This document shows positions 47,277-58,461 of a stretch of 64,000 nt of DNA, piece after piece. Origin of the DNA: Chrysopilus asiliformis (lineage: Eukaryota; Arthropoda; Insecta; Diptera; Rhagionidae); assembly GCA_964034945.1 (NCBI GenBank), contig OZ035960.1, positions 16,525,403-16,589,402 of the forward strand, in the 5' to 3' direction. The first letter of the stretch is position 1. Every line of letters begins with the position of its first letter. The notes below the pieces were generated by a model that was not told the origin of the DNA, made no database searches, and saw nothing but the letters and a program-made list of their open reading frames with translations. Position numbers and translations under genes: made by a program.

Positions 47277-47559
47277 CCACGGCATACAGACAAACAAGGT
47301 ATGCTGTAAACTTTTGATAGTCAGGTGTGACGTCATTTGTGCCGACTTTTTTTAATTCATTTTTATGTTTATTGATCACTATTTAATGCAATCAGTCCAC
47401 TAATTTACAAATATCTTATTTAGATCGCACAAATTTAAAAAAAAACCACCCAGAATACAAAATTCCTTCTGCACTTGACGAACTAATCGGCACAAGTGAC
47501 GTTGCAACGAAATGTCAGATTTGAGTTTACAGCATACCTTGTTTGTCTCTATGCCGTGG
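47277..47559. mobile_element. Inner foldback 2
   Basis: CCACGGCATACAGACAAACA and 'aggtatgctgtaaact' pair with the inverse at 47525-47559. CAGAAA is duplicated directly at both sides (47271-47276, 47560-47565). Confidence 0.85.
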
Positions 47560-47788
47560 CAGAAACTAGCTCGCCATTTTTTGCGAGTTTCTGCGAGCGA
47601 CTCTCAGAGACGTGTCCATTTGCGAGTAGCTGCTATCGAGAGGTTCTCGCCGGCATTTACTCTCATGTGGAGCGGCACCTTAAGTCTAAATTGTAAGTCA
47701 TTTTTCACATTTAATTTTGAAATTTACTGAATATACTACTAACTAATTTTAAACAAAAACTGTTATCCAGTTTATTTACTATTTACTA

Positions 47789-48040
47789 CACTCAGAAAAA
47801 TTGAAAATTTATCCTATGCTGTACGGGGGTTCACCGGCGTTAGGAAAAGTAAACATTTGTAAATCGGTGGCGGGAGAAATTCAAAAATTAAACCTGCAGC
47901 AAGTAATATGGGCATACGAAGCTGCATTGGTTAACCTGAGATAAGTATTTCGATAATAGATAACTCCTTTCGATAATAGATAACAGATCAGAGTTGACTC
48001 AAAAAGTTTACTTGGGTCAACTTTATTATTTTTTTGTGTG
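47789..48040. mobile_element. Diverged third copy of the CACTCAG MITE
   Basis: It starts CACTCAGAAAAATTGAAAAT after TA and ends 'ttttttgtgtg' before TA. The interior keeps 'gtcaactt' and 'aaattcaaaaattaa' blocks of the copies at 1610 and 8218, with much substitution. Confidence 0.65.
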
Positions 48041-48411
48041 TATGAAAAACAGAATCGCAAGACCTTGAAAAATGTTCTTTGGCAGGTTTTCTGCTTGTTC
48101 AGGGTTCGGTTTAGATGGGCGTCACTGTATTAAAAAAGCACTTAATAATTTTCAGACAAATTGTATTTCGAATAGAATGCATTATTGCTCACATTCACGG
48201 GAACACAATTTAGTACCATATGTTATATATGTTATGAATTCAACAAAGATGAGAAAAAAATATCACTATAATACAATACAGCAATGAATAAAATTCACAA
48301 AAATATTTGAAGAATGTCGGTTAAGCGAAGAATGCGGAATTCGCTGAAAAAATCTGTTTCATTTGAGTAACTTTCTTTTGTTTTTGTTAAATTTAAATAC
48401 AACTTTGCATG

Positions 48412-48926
48412 TTAATAGATAATTTTTGAAACAACGAAAAATGATACAATTAAGATTACAATCGAATTCTTGAAAGTGCTAGAGACACCTTTAGACTTCT
48501 CAGCTTCCCAAGTATTACACAAATTCGTTGTACACGCGACACATTTAGCATAACTTGGCGCTGTTCCCAAAATTGTTGCACAATCGGTGGGTCTATTCGG
48601 ATTCTCGTAAACACAATCTCTAATTGTAATGTTTACATGTTTTCCAGCAATATCCTTCTCAAAAATGGATGTCGAACATTTTGTCGCCTGTAGATTTAAT
48701 TGTGATGTGCACGTTATATTTTTGATCCCTTCAGCCTTAAAGGGGCTACCACAATTGGGCTGTTGCTCTGAATTGCAACGATAGCACTTCAACGAAAGTC
48801 CTTTTATAAAAATTACAAAAAACAATATTCAGTAAATGACTTATAACAACTAAAATAGTGAAATCACCAACCTTGATGGCTGGTTAAACCAATTAAGAAC
48901 AGAACGAATAAAATATTTCGACACAT
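48412..48926 (-). CDS. Ly6/uPAR three-finger protein, 147 aa, second intron lost (gene I)
   Basis: Exons in coding order: 48926-48872 and 48800-48412. The signal exon is the usual 55 nt (MCRNILFVLFLIGLTSHQ), followed by a phase-1 intron, but the second intron seen in the other members is absent: 'FEKDIAGKHVNITIRDCVY' reads through where they splice. Domain: 'LKCYRCNSEQQPNCGSPF', 'ITCTS', 'TKCSTS', 'ITIRDCVYENPNRPTDCAT', 'KCVACTTNLCNTWE'; ten cysteines. Hydrophobic tail 'SIVILIVSFFVVSKIIY'. It is the last of the minus-strand block. Precise intron loss suggests repair from a processed transcript, an inference. Confidence 0.93.
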
Positions 48927-49499
48927 CGTCACCAGATATCAATAGCCGAATGGATAAAAGCAAACTTCAATGATCAAAAGTAGATCTCGAACTAAATTAT
49001 GTGAAGACGTAATAAACCTTTTTTTGGGTGTGTTTCATTCAATCTCCTTTGCTGCGGAGTAGAGTTCATTGCGCCATGGAAGTTTTTTCCGAGTTTTGTT
49101 TCATTGCCCTTAGGAAAAGTTTAGGGAACTGGAAACTGTCGACAAAAGCTTTGGATTTTATATTGCGAAATACCATCTTTCCATTACAGCAATTTTTAAC
49201 CGCCTTGCTAGCAAAGCGAAGATATTCTGCTGAAAGAATGTAATAAAAATTCAAACAAAATGCGCATTTATTTATGTAAATAACAAAATTCAATCAGGTT
49301 TTTAGTGTACTTGTTCTACGTGTTTAACATAATTATGATTCACTTTCCAGTAGTTTTTTTTGGATATAATTGGGAATAACAACTAATATTTTTTGCTATA
49401 TTGCCTAATTTTCTAAAATTACTAGAATTTTCTAAAATTACTACCTTTTCTACGCAATATAATTTTTTCTTCCTTGAAATATCAAGCGGAACATTTTAT
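48927..49499. other. Intergenic, no gene recognised
   Basis: The 5' flank of gene I. Antiparallel ORFs of 71-75 codons at 49028-49293 are mutually overlapping and unconvincing. Confidence 0.4.
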
Positions 49500-49995
49500 A
49501 ATACAGAAAACAAACATAAGAAAAGCTACAACTGGCAGGGACCAATGTTGTTTATTTAAAAAAAATCAACTTGTATAGGAGAGGAGGAAAAGGGTGGTCC
49601 GATTGGATTTTGATGTATGGATGAGTTATGCAAAATCCTATTCTAAATACGGTTTCGAGAAAATTGCAAAACACTGTTTCATTTGTATGGTGGAAGAAAT
49701 GGTCCAATTTTGGCCGTTCAGTTTTGTCCGCTATCCTAACCATTTACGAGAAACGTAACTACACAAAATTTCAAGTCTCTAGCTCAATCCTTTCGAAAGT
49801 TATGGTGTTCACGAACAGACAGACAGACGGACGAACAGACAGACGTACGAACAGACAGACGGACTGGTATGCGGAAATCAAAATCATTTGCCATCCTTAA
49901 CACCCTGGTGTACTTTTTGCGTCCGATGATTGGTTCGACGGTATACTAAATCTAATATACTCCTATATGATACATCATATAGAGTATAAAAATCA
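49500..49995 (+). repeat. R1 repeat, copy C
   Basis: 'aaaagctacaactggcaggg', 'gattggattttgatgtatgg', 'tctctagctcaatcc', an AGAC/GGAC tract (49816-49865), and the end 'atactaaatctaatatactc' to 'catatagagtata'. Confidence 0.75.
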
Positions 49996-50049
49996 TTGGC
50001 AACGAATATCAGGTAGGATCTATCACTCTGTGTTCAGCTTTGGACTGTT

Positions 50050-50345
50050 GAGCTAGGGACTTGAAATTTTGCTCAAATTTGTTTCTCGTAAAAAGTTAGT
50101 TTAAGTTCTTGAATATTCAAAACCCATAAACTCCTACGTTCCCAGCGAAAATAAATTTTTTTTTGCGCACATCACAATTAAATCTACAGGCGACAAGATT
50201 TTCTCAAAAACGGTAAGTATGATAAAATTATAAAGACAAAATGTGTTGGAAATACGATTTAAGATAACTCTTCCATACATTAAAACCCAATTGGACTACT
50301 GCCTTCTCTCTTCCCCATACAACAGGAAAAAAACAAGTTTTTTAT
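50050..50345 (-). repeat. R1 repeat, copy F (fragment, opposite orientation)
   Basis: 'gagctagggacttgaaattt', 'ctcgtaaaaag' and 'tcttccatacattaaaaccc' match the minus-strand R1 copies at 51190 and 55490. The simple-repeat part is missing. Confidence 0.6.
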
Positions 50346-50982
50346 GGATTTTCTTCCATTTATTATTACATGTTTTTACCTGGATTCGAAATAATGCATA
50401 TCTAGTTTATTAAACTCGATCTTTTTGTTTAACTCAACAAACAAACAAAATGTTCTAATAAATAATGATAGCAATACCCTACACGGTCATTACCATTCAT
50501 TGATTTTTCCAACCCCATAAATTAAATTGCAAAATAAACGAAATTAAGTAATGGTTACAAATATTCATCATCACCTCGTATATTTTATACCCCAAAACAA
50601 ATTAATGATCCAATTTTAATAATTGAATGTGTCAACGAGAGGTAGAAAATGAAAAGCTCACGCCTTTTTCAAAAGTAACATCAGAAAAGCTGCAAGTTGT
50701 TAATCTCTCTTTTGATATTCCTGTACGATAAGCTTAGTGTTTTATTCAAATGCATTAATCATAAAAAGTTAGCAGAATTACACTAAAATTACTACTTCTG
50801 AGTTTTTTGCAAAGTATGCAACGAAACTTTAACTTCACTTGTGATAATTAAAATAGTGTAAATAAAATTAAGTTAATTGTGATATTAAAATTATGTAACT
50901 GTAAAATATTATCCTTGAATTTGAAAACCAAGTGCCATAAATATTTTATTGCGATCAATCCTTTACGAGCTTCTTCTGTCAA

Positions 50983-51338
50983 ATGATAATTAGATTAATT
51001 TTGTATGGAGCCTTAATTTTATGTTGGGCTCACAAAGGTAAAATTTGTTTGTGAATGTGGATTTTTATTTATAAAAACTATATTTTATACAGATATATTT
51101 CCTAGTTAATTGCCCGGAGACCGAAAAGCTTGAAATTTTTTTTAAAAAAAGTTTTGGTTTGTTATAAAAATAGATGTTCTACCCAAGCTTTATTATTATA
51201 CTCTATATGAGAATCATATAGAAGTATATTAGATTTAGTATACCGTTTGTAACGCTTCCAACCAATCGTCGGACACAAAATTTGACTACACCAGGTTGTT
51301 TGGGATGACAAAAAATTTTGTTTTCCGTATGCCCGTCC

Positions 51339-51408
<70 letters not shown>

Positions 51409-54095
51409 GAGACAGGCTTGAGTTAAGCGGCGTCCAAACGCGCAGTTTTTTTGCTACGACTTAGTTTGTACAGTTATCCGTGTAAAAAAACTGCGCAAAT
51501 TTTGCGTCCAGACGGTTCCGTCTTTTATATATTTTACACAGTTTTGTTTGAAATTTTATAGCGTCAGCAAATCGTATTTAGAACTTTCTTTTATGATGAA
51601 TATGATGAATATTGAATAGATTAAGCTAGCAAGACGTATTATTTTTCAGCTTAGCTGTTTGTATGATTTGTAAAAAAAATGTCGACGAACTAAATGGTGC
51701 AAACAGTGGTTATTAAAAAAAAGCATTTAATCTCATGTGAACTTGCTTCAAGAACTGGTCCATGAAGAGAATGATTCTAAATATAACAACTTCTTAGTGA
51801 ATTTATTTTCTTGACAACCGTTTCGCGATTAGCACTTTTATCAATTTCCTTGAGTTTATTTATTAGCACTCCGTCACTATATTCCTTGCTTTTAACTCTC
51901 CACAAGCAAGGAAACTATTCAAATTTATAAAGTCGTCTAAAAACTATTTTGAACAATGCCGCAAATCACTCATTTTCATGTAAAATGATTGACGATTGCA
52001 AAAAAACTGTGTAAAAAGATTGAGTTTTCGTCCGCACGCTACGATTTGCCTGCTTGTGCCACAGTTATTTTCAGAAACAACCTGAACTTGCACAGGCTGA
52101 ACTTTTGATCCGCGCGAACTAACTATGTATCGTCCAGATACTACGACATGCCTGCGCAGACTCGGTTTGCGCGGGTAAAACGGAGCAAAAAATTGCGCGT
52201 TTGGACGCCGCTTTAGAGACAGTTCCGTTTCTCGTAAATAGGAAGACTAAGTTCTTGACCGGGGAAAATCCCACCATTCCTTCCTCCCTACCCCATACAA
52301 ATGAAACGGGTTTTTCCAATTTTATAATTGAAAAATTTATTCAGGTAAAATGTGTTTAGAATAGGATTTTACATAACTCATCCATACATCAAAATTGAAT
52401 CACTCCTCCCTCCCCCATGCATAAGGATACCTTTTTCCTTCCTATTTTCTCGAAAACGGTGCATCGTATCGATCAATTTATAAAGACGAAATGTCTTCAG
52501 AAAATGAATTTACATAATGTCTCCAAATCCAAACGGGCCACTTCTTCCCCTCTGTCCCATACAAATGGATTTTTTTTTTGAATAACAATTTTGCCTATCC
52601 TCATATAGAGTATTTGACGATTGGCACCTGGCAATTGTAGCTTTTCTTATGTTTTTTTTTCGACTATAAACAAACTAAACATATGTACTTCAGTGGGAAT
52701 ATGAATGCAAAAAATCAAACCAACAAATAAATATATGTATTTTTTTTAATATTGAAAAAATTTACAATATAGATATTTTCTATGGATATTTAGTTTAAAA
52801 GCTTGTGCTAAAAATTTTGCGATGACAATAAACCAGATTAATTTTTCTTAAATTCAATTAAAATTCCAATCAAGATTGATAACGTTTTGATAATATTAAA
52901 CTTCTTTTAAAAAAATTTATTTGTAAAAAAAATTCTTCCCTCCGGCTTTCCCCTCAGAGGACATGATTCAAAATTTTAATTCAATCGGCCACATAATTTT
53001 CAAGCTAGAGCTTTCAAGAGCGAATTTGATGGTTTAGCTCGAACTGGATAGGCTCAAACTATTTTTTGTAGGAAACCTTTAAAATTCGATAACCATGGCC
53101 TTAACTGTTTTAGTCCGGTATTACACTTGGTTTATTTAAGCCGGCAACTTTTGGGCTTAATAAGCCAATGTGCTTACATTTGTGGCTTAAATAAGCCAAT
53201 CCTGTTTGCATATGCTACACAAGTTTACATGTGTGTGTGTGGACTCAAACCATTGAAATTGCTGCTGCTCATATACTTCCCAAGATCTTTACCTGCTGAC
53301 GGTCAGAACGAAAATGATTTCTGCCTAGTACTTTTCCCAAACCGGTTTTCACGCTTTACATGTATGCAGATTGTCGATAAGCCATGATTTCGAGTAGCAA
53401 CTTTTCCCTCCTCAGTCGTTTCTCCCGAAAATCGGCTTAAGTAAGCCCGAAAGTTGCCGTGTGTAATACCGCGCTTAAGGGCTGTCGAAAAAACACACTC
53501 CACATTTAGGGGTAGGCGACAGTGGAAGGAGAACCGGTGGTGGTATGACGTTGGTATTACATTAGAAGCAAAAAAAAAAAAAACCGTGACAGCCATTTTA
53601 CTTAAAATATGAAAAAATATTAACTTTTGCCTAAAGTATATTTTAGCTTTTCTCTAACAATTTGGTTTTTCTTACAGGTGAAAGTATAATATGCTATGAA
53701 TGCCGATCAGATGTGAATGAATTTTGCTATCATAATCCTAAAGCAGTTGGAACTTGTAACCGAAATTCAGGATGTGAAGACAATGATGCATCTTACCATG
53801 AACTTACATCAAAGAGTTGCTTTAAACTTGTCTATCATTGTAAGATTTGACTTTTCGTTGAAAAAGCTATTTTATTTTTGATTGATTTCCAGTCAATGAT
53901 GCTAGTAATATTACTATCCGAGGTTGTAGATTTGTATCACATCCATGCGATAAAGACATTAAGAATATAACAGGACAAACTGCTTACAATTGCTGGCAAT
54001 GCATCCGAGATTTCTGCAATGCTGGAAATTCACTAAAATTATCAAACTTGATTGGAGTTTTAACCATTTTTACTGGAGTTTTGTACTTAAAATAA
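50983..54095 (+). CDS. Ly6/uPAR three-finger protein, 139 aa, 2.6-kb first intron (gene J)
   Basis: Exons: 50983-51037, 53678-53839, 53893-54095; phase-1 introns. Exon 1 was chosen because it is 55 nt, codes a signal peptide (MIIRLILYGALILCWAHK) and ends G|GTAAAA in the right phase; the gap is filled by repeats. Domain: 'IICYECRSDVNEFCYH', 'GTCNR', 'SGCED', 'SCFKLVYH', 'ITIRGCRFVSHPCDK', 'NCWQCIRDFCNAGNS'. There are eleven mature cysteines rather than ten ('SGCED' is extra), so one may be unpaired. Tail 'LIGVLTIFTGVLYLK' is hydrophobic. The 'CFKLVY' and 'RGC' blocks are shared with K and L downstream, a subfamily distinct from A-I. AATAAA overlaps the stop codon. Confidence 0.85.
51190..52680 (-). 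repeat. R1 repeat, copy D, split by a MITE
   Basis: 51190-51425 ('atatagaagtatattagatt', 'caccaggttgtttgggatga', (CTGT)n at about 51340-51408) and 52213-52680 ('agacagttccgtttctcg', 'taggattttacataactcat', 'gcaattgtagcttttctta') are the two parts. It lies in intron 1 of gene J. Confidence 0.75.
51426..52212. mobile_element. 787-bp MITE with TTA duplication inside R1
   Basis: AGCGGCGTCCAAACGCGCA and the inverse at 52194-52212; TTA at 51423-51425 and 52213-52215. A PIF/Harbinger-type target. No coding sequence inside. Confidence 0.9.
53113..53474. mobile_element. 362-bp Harbinger-like MITE, intact relative of the 19.5-kb element
   Basis: GTCCGGTATTACAC at the left and the inverse of GCGCGGTATTACAC at the right, with TTA at 53110-53112 and 53475-53477. 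Inner blocks 'aagccggcaacttttgggct' and 'aagcccgaaagttgccg' also pair. It lies in intron 1 of gene J. Confidence 0.85.
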
Positions 54096-54911
54096 AATTG
54101 ATATACACAGGTTAAGATAGTTTTATTTTTCTCACTGTGCGAAAAGATCTACAAAACATTGAAGTCCAAGCTAAAAAAAAATATTTGGCTGCATTCATAT
54201 TTCTAAAAAAAATAGATTTTAGATTTTCAGAATTATAAATTAATTAAATTTACAAAGAAATCAATCTATTATGCTGACAATGTATGAATTCAGATAAGCA
54301 ACACCAGTGAATTATCAGTTTCAGTTCAAGAATGTCTTATTATTTGAACCTTGACATTGAAATAAATAATTGCTGCGAAATCTTGAGGTATTTAGTATAA
54401 TCAGTATGATGAGTAATTTATATTACAAATCTTCATTACACTCATATAAAAAATCTAAATTTGCTTTGAATCCCTGAGTAGCAAAACCACAAACGAAATT
54501 CAAAACTTGTTATAATCTAACATACTTACTGGACACATTCAAAAATACACTTAAATTTACTTATGTGTATTTGGTTAAGAATTTTAGCATTTATGTTCCA
54601 AACATAATAAAATTTTTGGCAGCGAAATAGTCAATCGGTTACTTTAAGACATGAACATAGAAAACGAAAAAAGCTCCAGCTCAATGTGTGATTTTTATAC
54701 ACTTGTGGTCTCATAATGCCTTCAGTGTAAATATAGACAGAGGAAGAAAGTTTTCTATTCGCAACCAATATTAAAACATCAAATTCAGAAGTTTTTCTAC
54801 ATATTTGCATTAATATAAACATCTTAAAAGTTCTATAAAAATCATATCGCAATCAAATACTTTTACTTGATGTGTAAATAAACAAACCAAAAAAATATAA
54901 CAGCATAGAAA
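54096..54911. other. Spacer between genes J and K
   Basis: AT-rich DNA with no inserted element I can define. It should contain the promoter of gene K. Confidence 0.4.
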
Positions 54912-55339
54912 ATGATTTTGAAATTATCATTTATTTTGATACAACTACTTTGCTATAGTCATTTTGGTAAGTTCAAACTATTAGTAAGAAGATTGAGTAA
55001 ATTCTTTAGAAGATGTTGTCATGGAATTGTATTGGGATTTTTTTTTTTACTTTTAGGGGAGAGTATTTTATGCTACAAATGTCGGTCTGATGAGAAATCG
55101 GGTTGCGGAACAAATCCAGTCAGATCTGAGGACTTATTCCCAGTTAATTGTGATTCTAATAAGTTTAGACTATTTGGCCAACCCGAAAATTGCTTCAAAT
55201 TGATCTATAAATGTAAGTTAAAATTTGAAATTAATAGTTCGTAATATTATTGTAGTTGAAGAAGTAAAAATTCGAATTTTCCAACGATTGGCATTAAATA
55301 CTCATTATCATAAAGTTTCAAATCCATATAAAGCGTCGA

Positions 55340-55375
55340 AAGGGGGCAAAGGGGGCAAAGGGGGCAAAGGGAGCT
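55340..55375. repeat. 9-bp tandem repeat (GGGGGCAAA)
   Basis: Four units of 'aaagggggc' lie just past exon 2 of gene K. In one frame they read as Lys-Gly-Gly repeats followed by serines. Confidence 0.85.
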
Positions 55376-55489
55376 CTTCTTCCTCCTCCCTGGAATTGGC
55401 AAAAAAAATTTAAAAACGGTTAGGGCAATTTATTTGTGTATTTTAACTAGGCATCTAAAAATGGTCGCCTGCGGCGTGATTTTTTTTAA

Positions 55490-56060
55490 TAATTACTGTG
55501 TACATGCACTTTTTATACCTGTATGATGAAACCAAAGGCCTTACCGTTTGTAACGCCAAGATCCTGTCATCACACACAAAAATGAATTACACCAGTGTGT
55601 TTAGAATGATAAAAAAAATTGAGTTTTGCATGTCCGTCCGTCTGTCCATCTGTCCGTCCGTACGTCTGTCCGTCTGTCTGTCCGTCCGTCTGTCCGTCTG
55701 TCTATCCGTCCGTCTGTCCATCTGTCCGTCTGTCCGTCTGTCCGTCTGTCCGTCTGTCCGTCCGTCCGTCCGTCGGTCTGTCCGTCTGTCCGTCCTTCCG
55801 TCCGTCTATCTGTGACACGGATTGCGGGCGCACGGATTGAGCTAGAGACTTGAAATTTTATGCAGATTCGTTTTTCGTAAAATACAAGGCAAAAATGTTC
55901 CATTAGGGGGGTACCCCCTATACGAATGAAAACGTTTTTTGCGAATATCTCAAAAACTGTGCATCTTATCAAAAAAGTGCAGGAACAAAAGTTATTTAGG
56001 ATATGATTCTACATAAAACTCCCATACATCAAAATCCGATTGGAATAAATTTAAAAAAAT
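55490..56060 (-). repeat. R1 repeat, copy E, with (CCGT/CTGT)n tract
   Basis: 'gccttaccgtttgtaacgcc', 'caccagtgtgtttagaatga', about 180 bases of CCGT/CTGT units (55631-55812), 'cggattgagctagagacttg', and 'cccatacatcaaaatccgat'. It is the inverse of copy B at 25560. Long ORFs on both strands are products of the simple repeat. Confidence 0.85.
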
Positions 56061-57126
56061 CTTCTTGGAAAGTTTGACTTCAAAGTGAAATTTTGATACA
56101 ACTGTTCGCCGTTCACTTAAATCACCATACGTGTTTTCAATAATTACCAGATTGGCAATTATAGATTTTGTTATGTTTAAATTAAAAATTTCCCTGCGGC
56201 GCAATTTTTGTGGCATGCCGAAGTACGAAGATATCCAGATAGTCAGAAACTTTAACATAGGAGTGCTTTGCTCTGGTCCTATTTTTAAAATACCAATAGA
56301 AAACCAACGCCAATACTTGAAATTATTGAAATTATTCGACGTCAAATGTTTATTAGCTTGGATTTTTTTAGCGCTGTATTTTTTTTTTGTATTCTTTGGG
56401 AAAATGATAAATAGTTTTGTCAGCAAAGGGTTGAGATGCAAATCAATTGAAAGGAAGTTTTTCACTAAAAGATATACAAATATAATTCAGGTCACTTCCA
56501 CTGGGTAAAGTTTTTGAATCCGCGATTCGTTTTTAAAAACGTTTACAAAGAATTTTATTACGTTTTTTATGGTTTAAGCAAACCTCATATAGAATTATTC
56601 TTCAAAACACTATAGACACTACCATGGCAAGATTAGATTAACTTTGGGGCTTTATAATACAACAATGAAGTCTATTAATATGCAAAGCAGAGTTAACAAA
56701 TATTTGGCACTTTATGAGGTCAAGAACTTGAGGTCAAATTTATGATCATATCAATATACATATAAATAAAGTAATGCCAAAAATATACCAATTTACCATA
56801 ACATCACGAACTGGATATGCTTTCAACATACTCGAAGTAAACATTTCTCCACTGGAAGTATGAAATTTTTCTCTAGTCGTTTTCGCGCGCAAAAAGCTTC
56901 TGCACGTAATGAAAATCATCTAGAAAATTGTGACCAAAATAAAACTTTATTCGAGGGAAAGAAAAAGTCTCATCCGAATCGCATTTTCCATTGACTTGGG
57001 ATTCTTTTCCAAAATGATGTCATTCACGAAAATAAGAAATCCCTCGAGAAAAATCAATATCTTAACTCCAAACTGGTACTCATAAGCACGAAATTTTACT
57101 ATCAGTCTGTGTTTTACTATCAGACT
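56061..57126. other. Remainder of the broken intron of gene K
   Basis: ORFs of 125 and 157 codons run antiparallel over 55992-56508. Neither has a family motif, and the plus one lacks a splice context, so I do not call a gene. Nothing else was recognised. Confidence 0.35.
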
Positions 57127-57371
57127 GTATAGCAATTTGCGAACAAAATTAATAAAATTTTCAAATATGTTAAACAGTTTTTCATTTTTTATATAAATAA
57201 TGTAGAAAATTTTCACATCAGAAGATGTTGGAAAGTATTTTAGGTGCAAAAGATTAGTTTTTATTTACACATTCGTGCCTGCATTTGGTGTCTAGTCTAT
57301 TGTTTTAGAGTCATTAGAATTAAAATATTTCGTTATTTGGGTACCACGGTAGAGTAATTTTGTTTCGTGAT

Positions 57372-58461
57372 ATGAAGACATTAAAATCTATTTTCATTTT
57401 TTTGTCCATTAGTCGATTAGGTGAATTGCATTTCTCATTAGGTTAATTTGAATATTACTAAATGGTGTTAATTTTTGAATATGCAGGAGAATGTATTTTG
57501 TGTTATAAATGCCGTTCGGATGAGAAGTCGGGCTGTGCTTCTAATCCTCCAGAGACCAGTGACTTATTTCCGGTTAATTGTGACTCAAATTCATTTAAAG
57601 TATTTGGCCAACCCGAAAATTGTTTTAAATTGATTTACATTTGTAAGTACACTAAAATTTGTATAATTTAAAAAAGAAACATGCACGGGACAATAATTAA
57701 AAGAACTTTAAAAAAAACTAGCATTAGATTGTTTCTTTATATTATTTTCTTTCTTAGGGGCTATCCATAAAATACATCACACTTTTATGTTAGGGGGTTC
57801 TACGATAGTTTAACGGTGGTACTAAACTTCACTAAACTTACAAAAAAATCAGGAAAAAAAGTTCGTGAGGGGAGAGGGGAATCAGAAAAGCCTGAAATTA
57901 ACGTGTCGCATTTTATTAAAAGCCTCTGTTTGTTTTTATTCACCAAAACAGATCCCTATGGCAGAACTTTCCATATAGTGAGCTCAATACAGTGAACAGC
58001 CACGATAATATTTTGTTCACAATATCGAGCAAACGCTTTATCTGATGATATATAATTCCTACAAATTTTACTTACTTCCGGTTTTGGGCTTTTTATTGCC
58101 ACTGTTAATTAAAATAAAGTGAAAGCTTTCTTTGCGGACACTTCACATATATCTTGGACCTGTGAGTGTCCAATTATAGAAGCTTTCACTGTATGGCAAT
58201 TTGCTAACAGAATTAATAAAATTTTCAAATATCTTAAAAAGTTTTTCATTTTTTATTACAGATCCGGATAACTCAAATATTACAGTAAGAGGATGTCGGG
58301 AAAACTTTCGCAGTTGTTCCAAGGATTTAGATGACATTGTTGGATATCGATCAAGTTCTTGTTATCAATGTACCAAAGATTTATGCAATGATGCAACAGC
58401 ACTTCATTTACCACATTTTCTTTCTTTTATAGTATTATTAACATTTTATTCGTTAAGTTAA
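57372..58461 (+). CDS. Ly6/uPAR three-finger protein, 134 aa (gene L)
   Basis: Exons: 57372-57420, 57487-57642, 58262-58461; phase-1 introns. Exon 1 is the shortest in the cluster (49 nt, MKTLKSIFIFLSISRL). Domain: 'CILCYKCRSDEKSGC', 'FPVNCDSN', 'ENCFKLIY', 'ITVRGCRENFRSCSK', 'SCYQCTKDLCNDATA'. 'GECILC' adds one cysteine before the usual CxxC (GESILC in gene K), giving eleven. Tail 'HFLSFIVLLTFYSLS' is hydrophobic. It is the functional partner of the K/L duplication. AATAAA lies shortly after the stop (about 58503). Confidence 0.92.
57757..57915. repeat. G-rich dispersed repeat fragment in intron 2 of gene L
   Basis: 'ggggctatccataaaataca' and 'tcacacttttatgttagggg' with 'gtggtactaaacttcac' resemble 21235-21330 and weakly 22632-22690. 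Class unknown. Confidence 0.45.

Larger units (their letters stand above)
46792..47680. mobile_element. 889-bp MITE, TAA duplication, hosting two others
   Basis: AGGTGCCGCTCCACATGAGA and its inverse mark the ends, with TAA at 46789-46791 and 47681-47683 (PIF/Harbinger-like). Inner parts repeat 'ctctcgagagtt' motifs. Two foldbacks lie inside at 46967-47194 and 47277-47559. Confidence 0.88.
54912..57250 (+). pseudogene. Ly6/uPAR gene with decayed last exon (gene K)
   Basis: Exon 1 (54912-54966, MILKLSFILIQLLCYSHF) and exon 2 (55057-55212) are intact. Exon 2 is the same length as that of gene L (156 nt) and nearly the same protein ('CYKCRSDEKSGC', 'EDLFPVNCDSN', 'FGQPENCFKLIY'). No normal third exon follows. 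Bases about 57127-57250 align with the end of gene L intron 2 and start of its exon 3 ('aattaataaaattttcaaat', 'gtttttcatttttta', then 'agatgttgg' against 'ggatgtcgg'), but the TTACAG acceptor is gone, the next AG would give a stop codon at once, and similarity ends after about 50 bases. An R1 copy lies between. An alternative acceptor at 55253-55254 opens a Gly/Lys/Ser-rich frame ending at 55413; I think that is chance. Most likely a recent pseudogene, possibly still transcribed. Confidence 0.75.

Noticed and set aside
46901..47293. 130-codon minus-strand ORF
   Set aside because: It lies within nested foldbacks and runs across an element border, so it is not a single coding unit.
56131..56508. 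125-codon plus-strand ORF in the broken intron of gene K
   Set aside because: A long antisense ORF overlaps it, composition is AT-driven (Ile, Lys, Phe), and there is no family motif.
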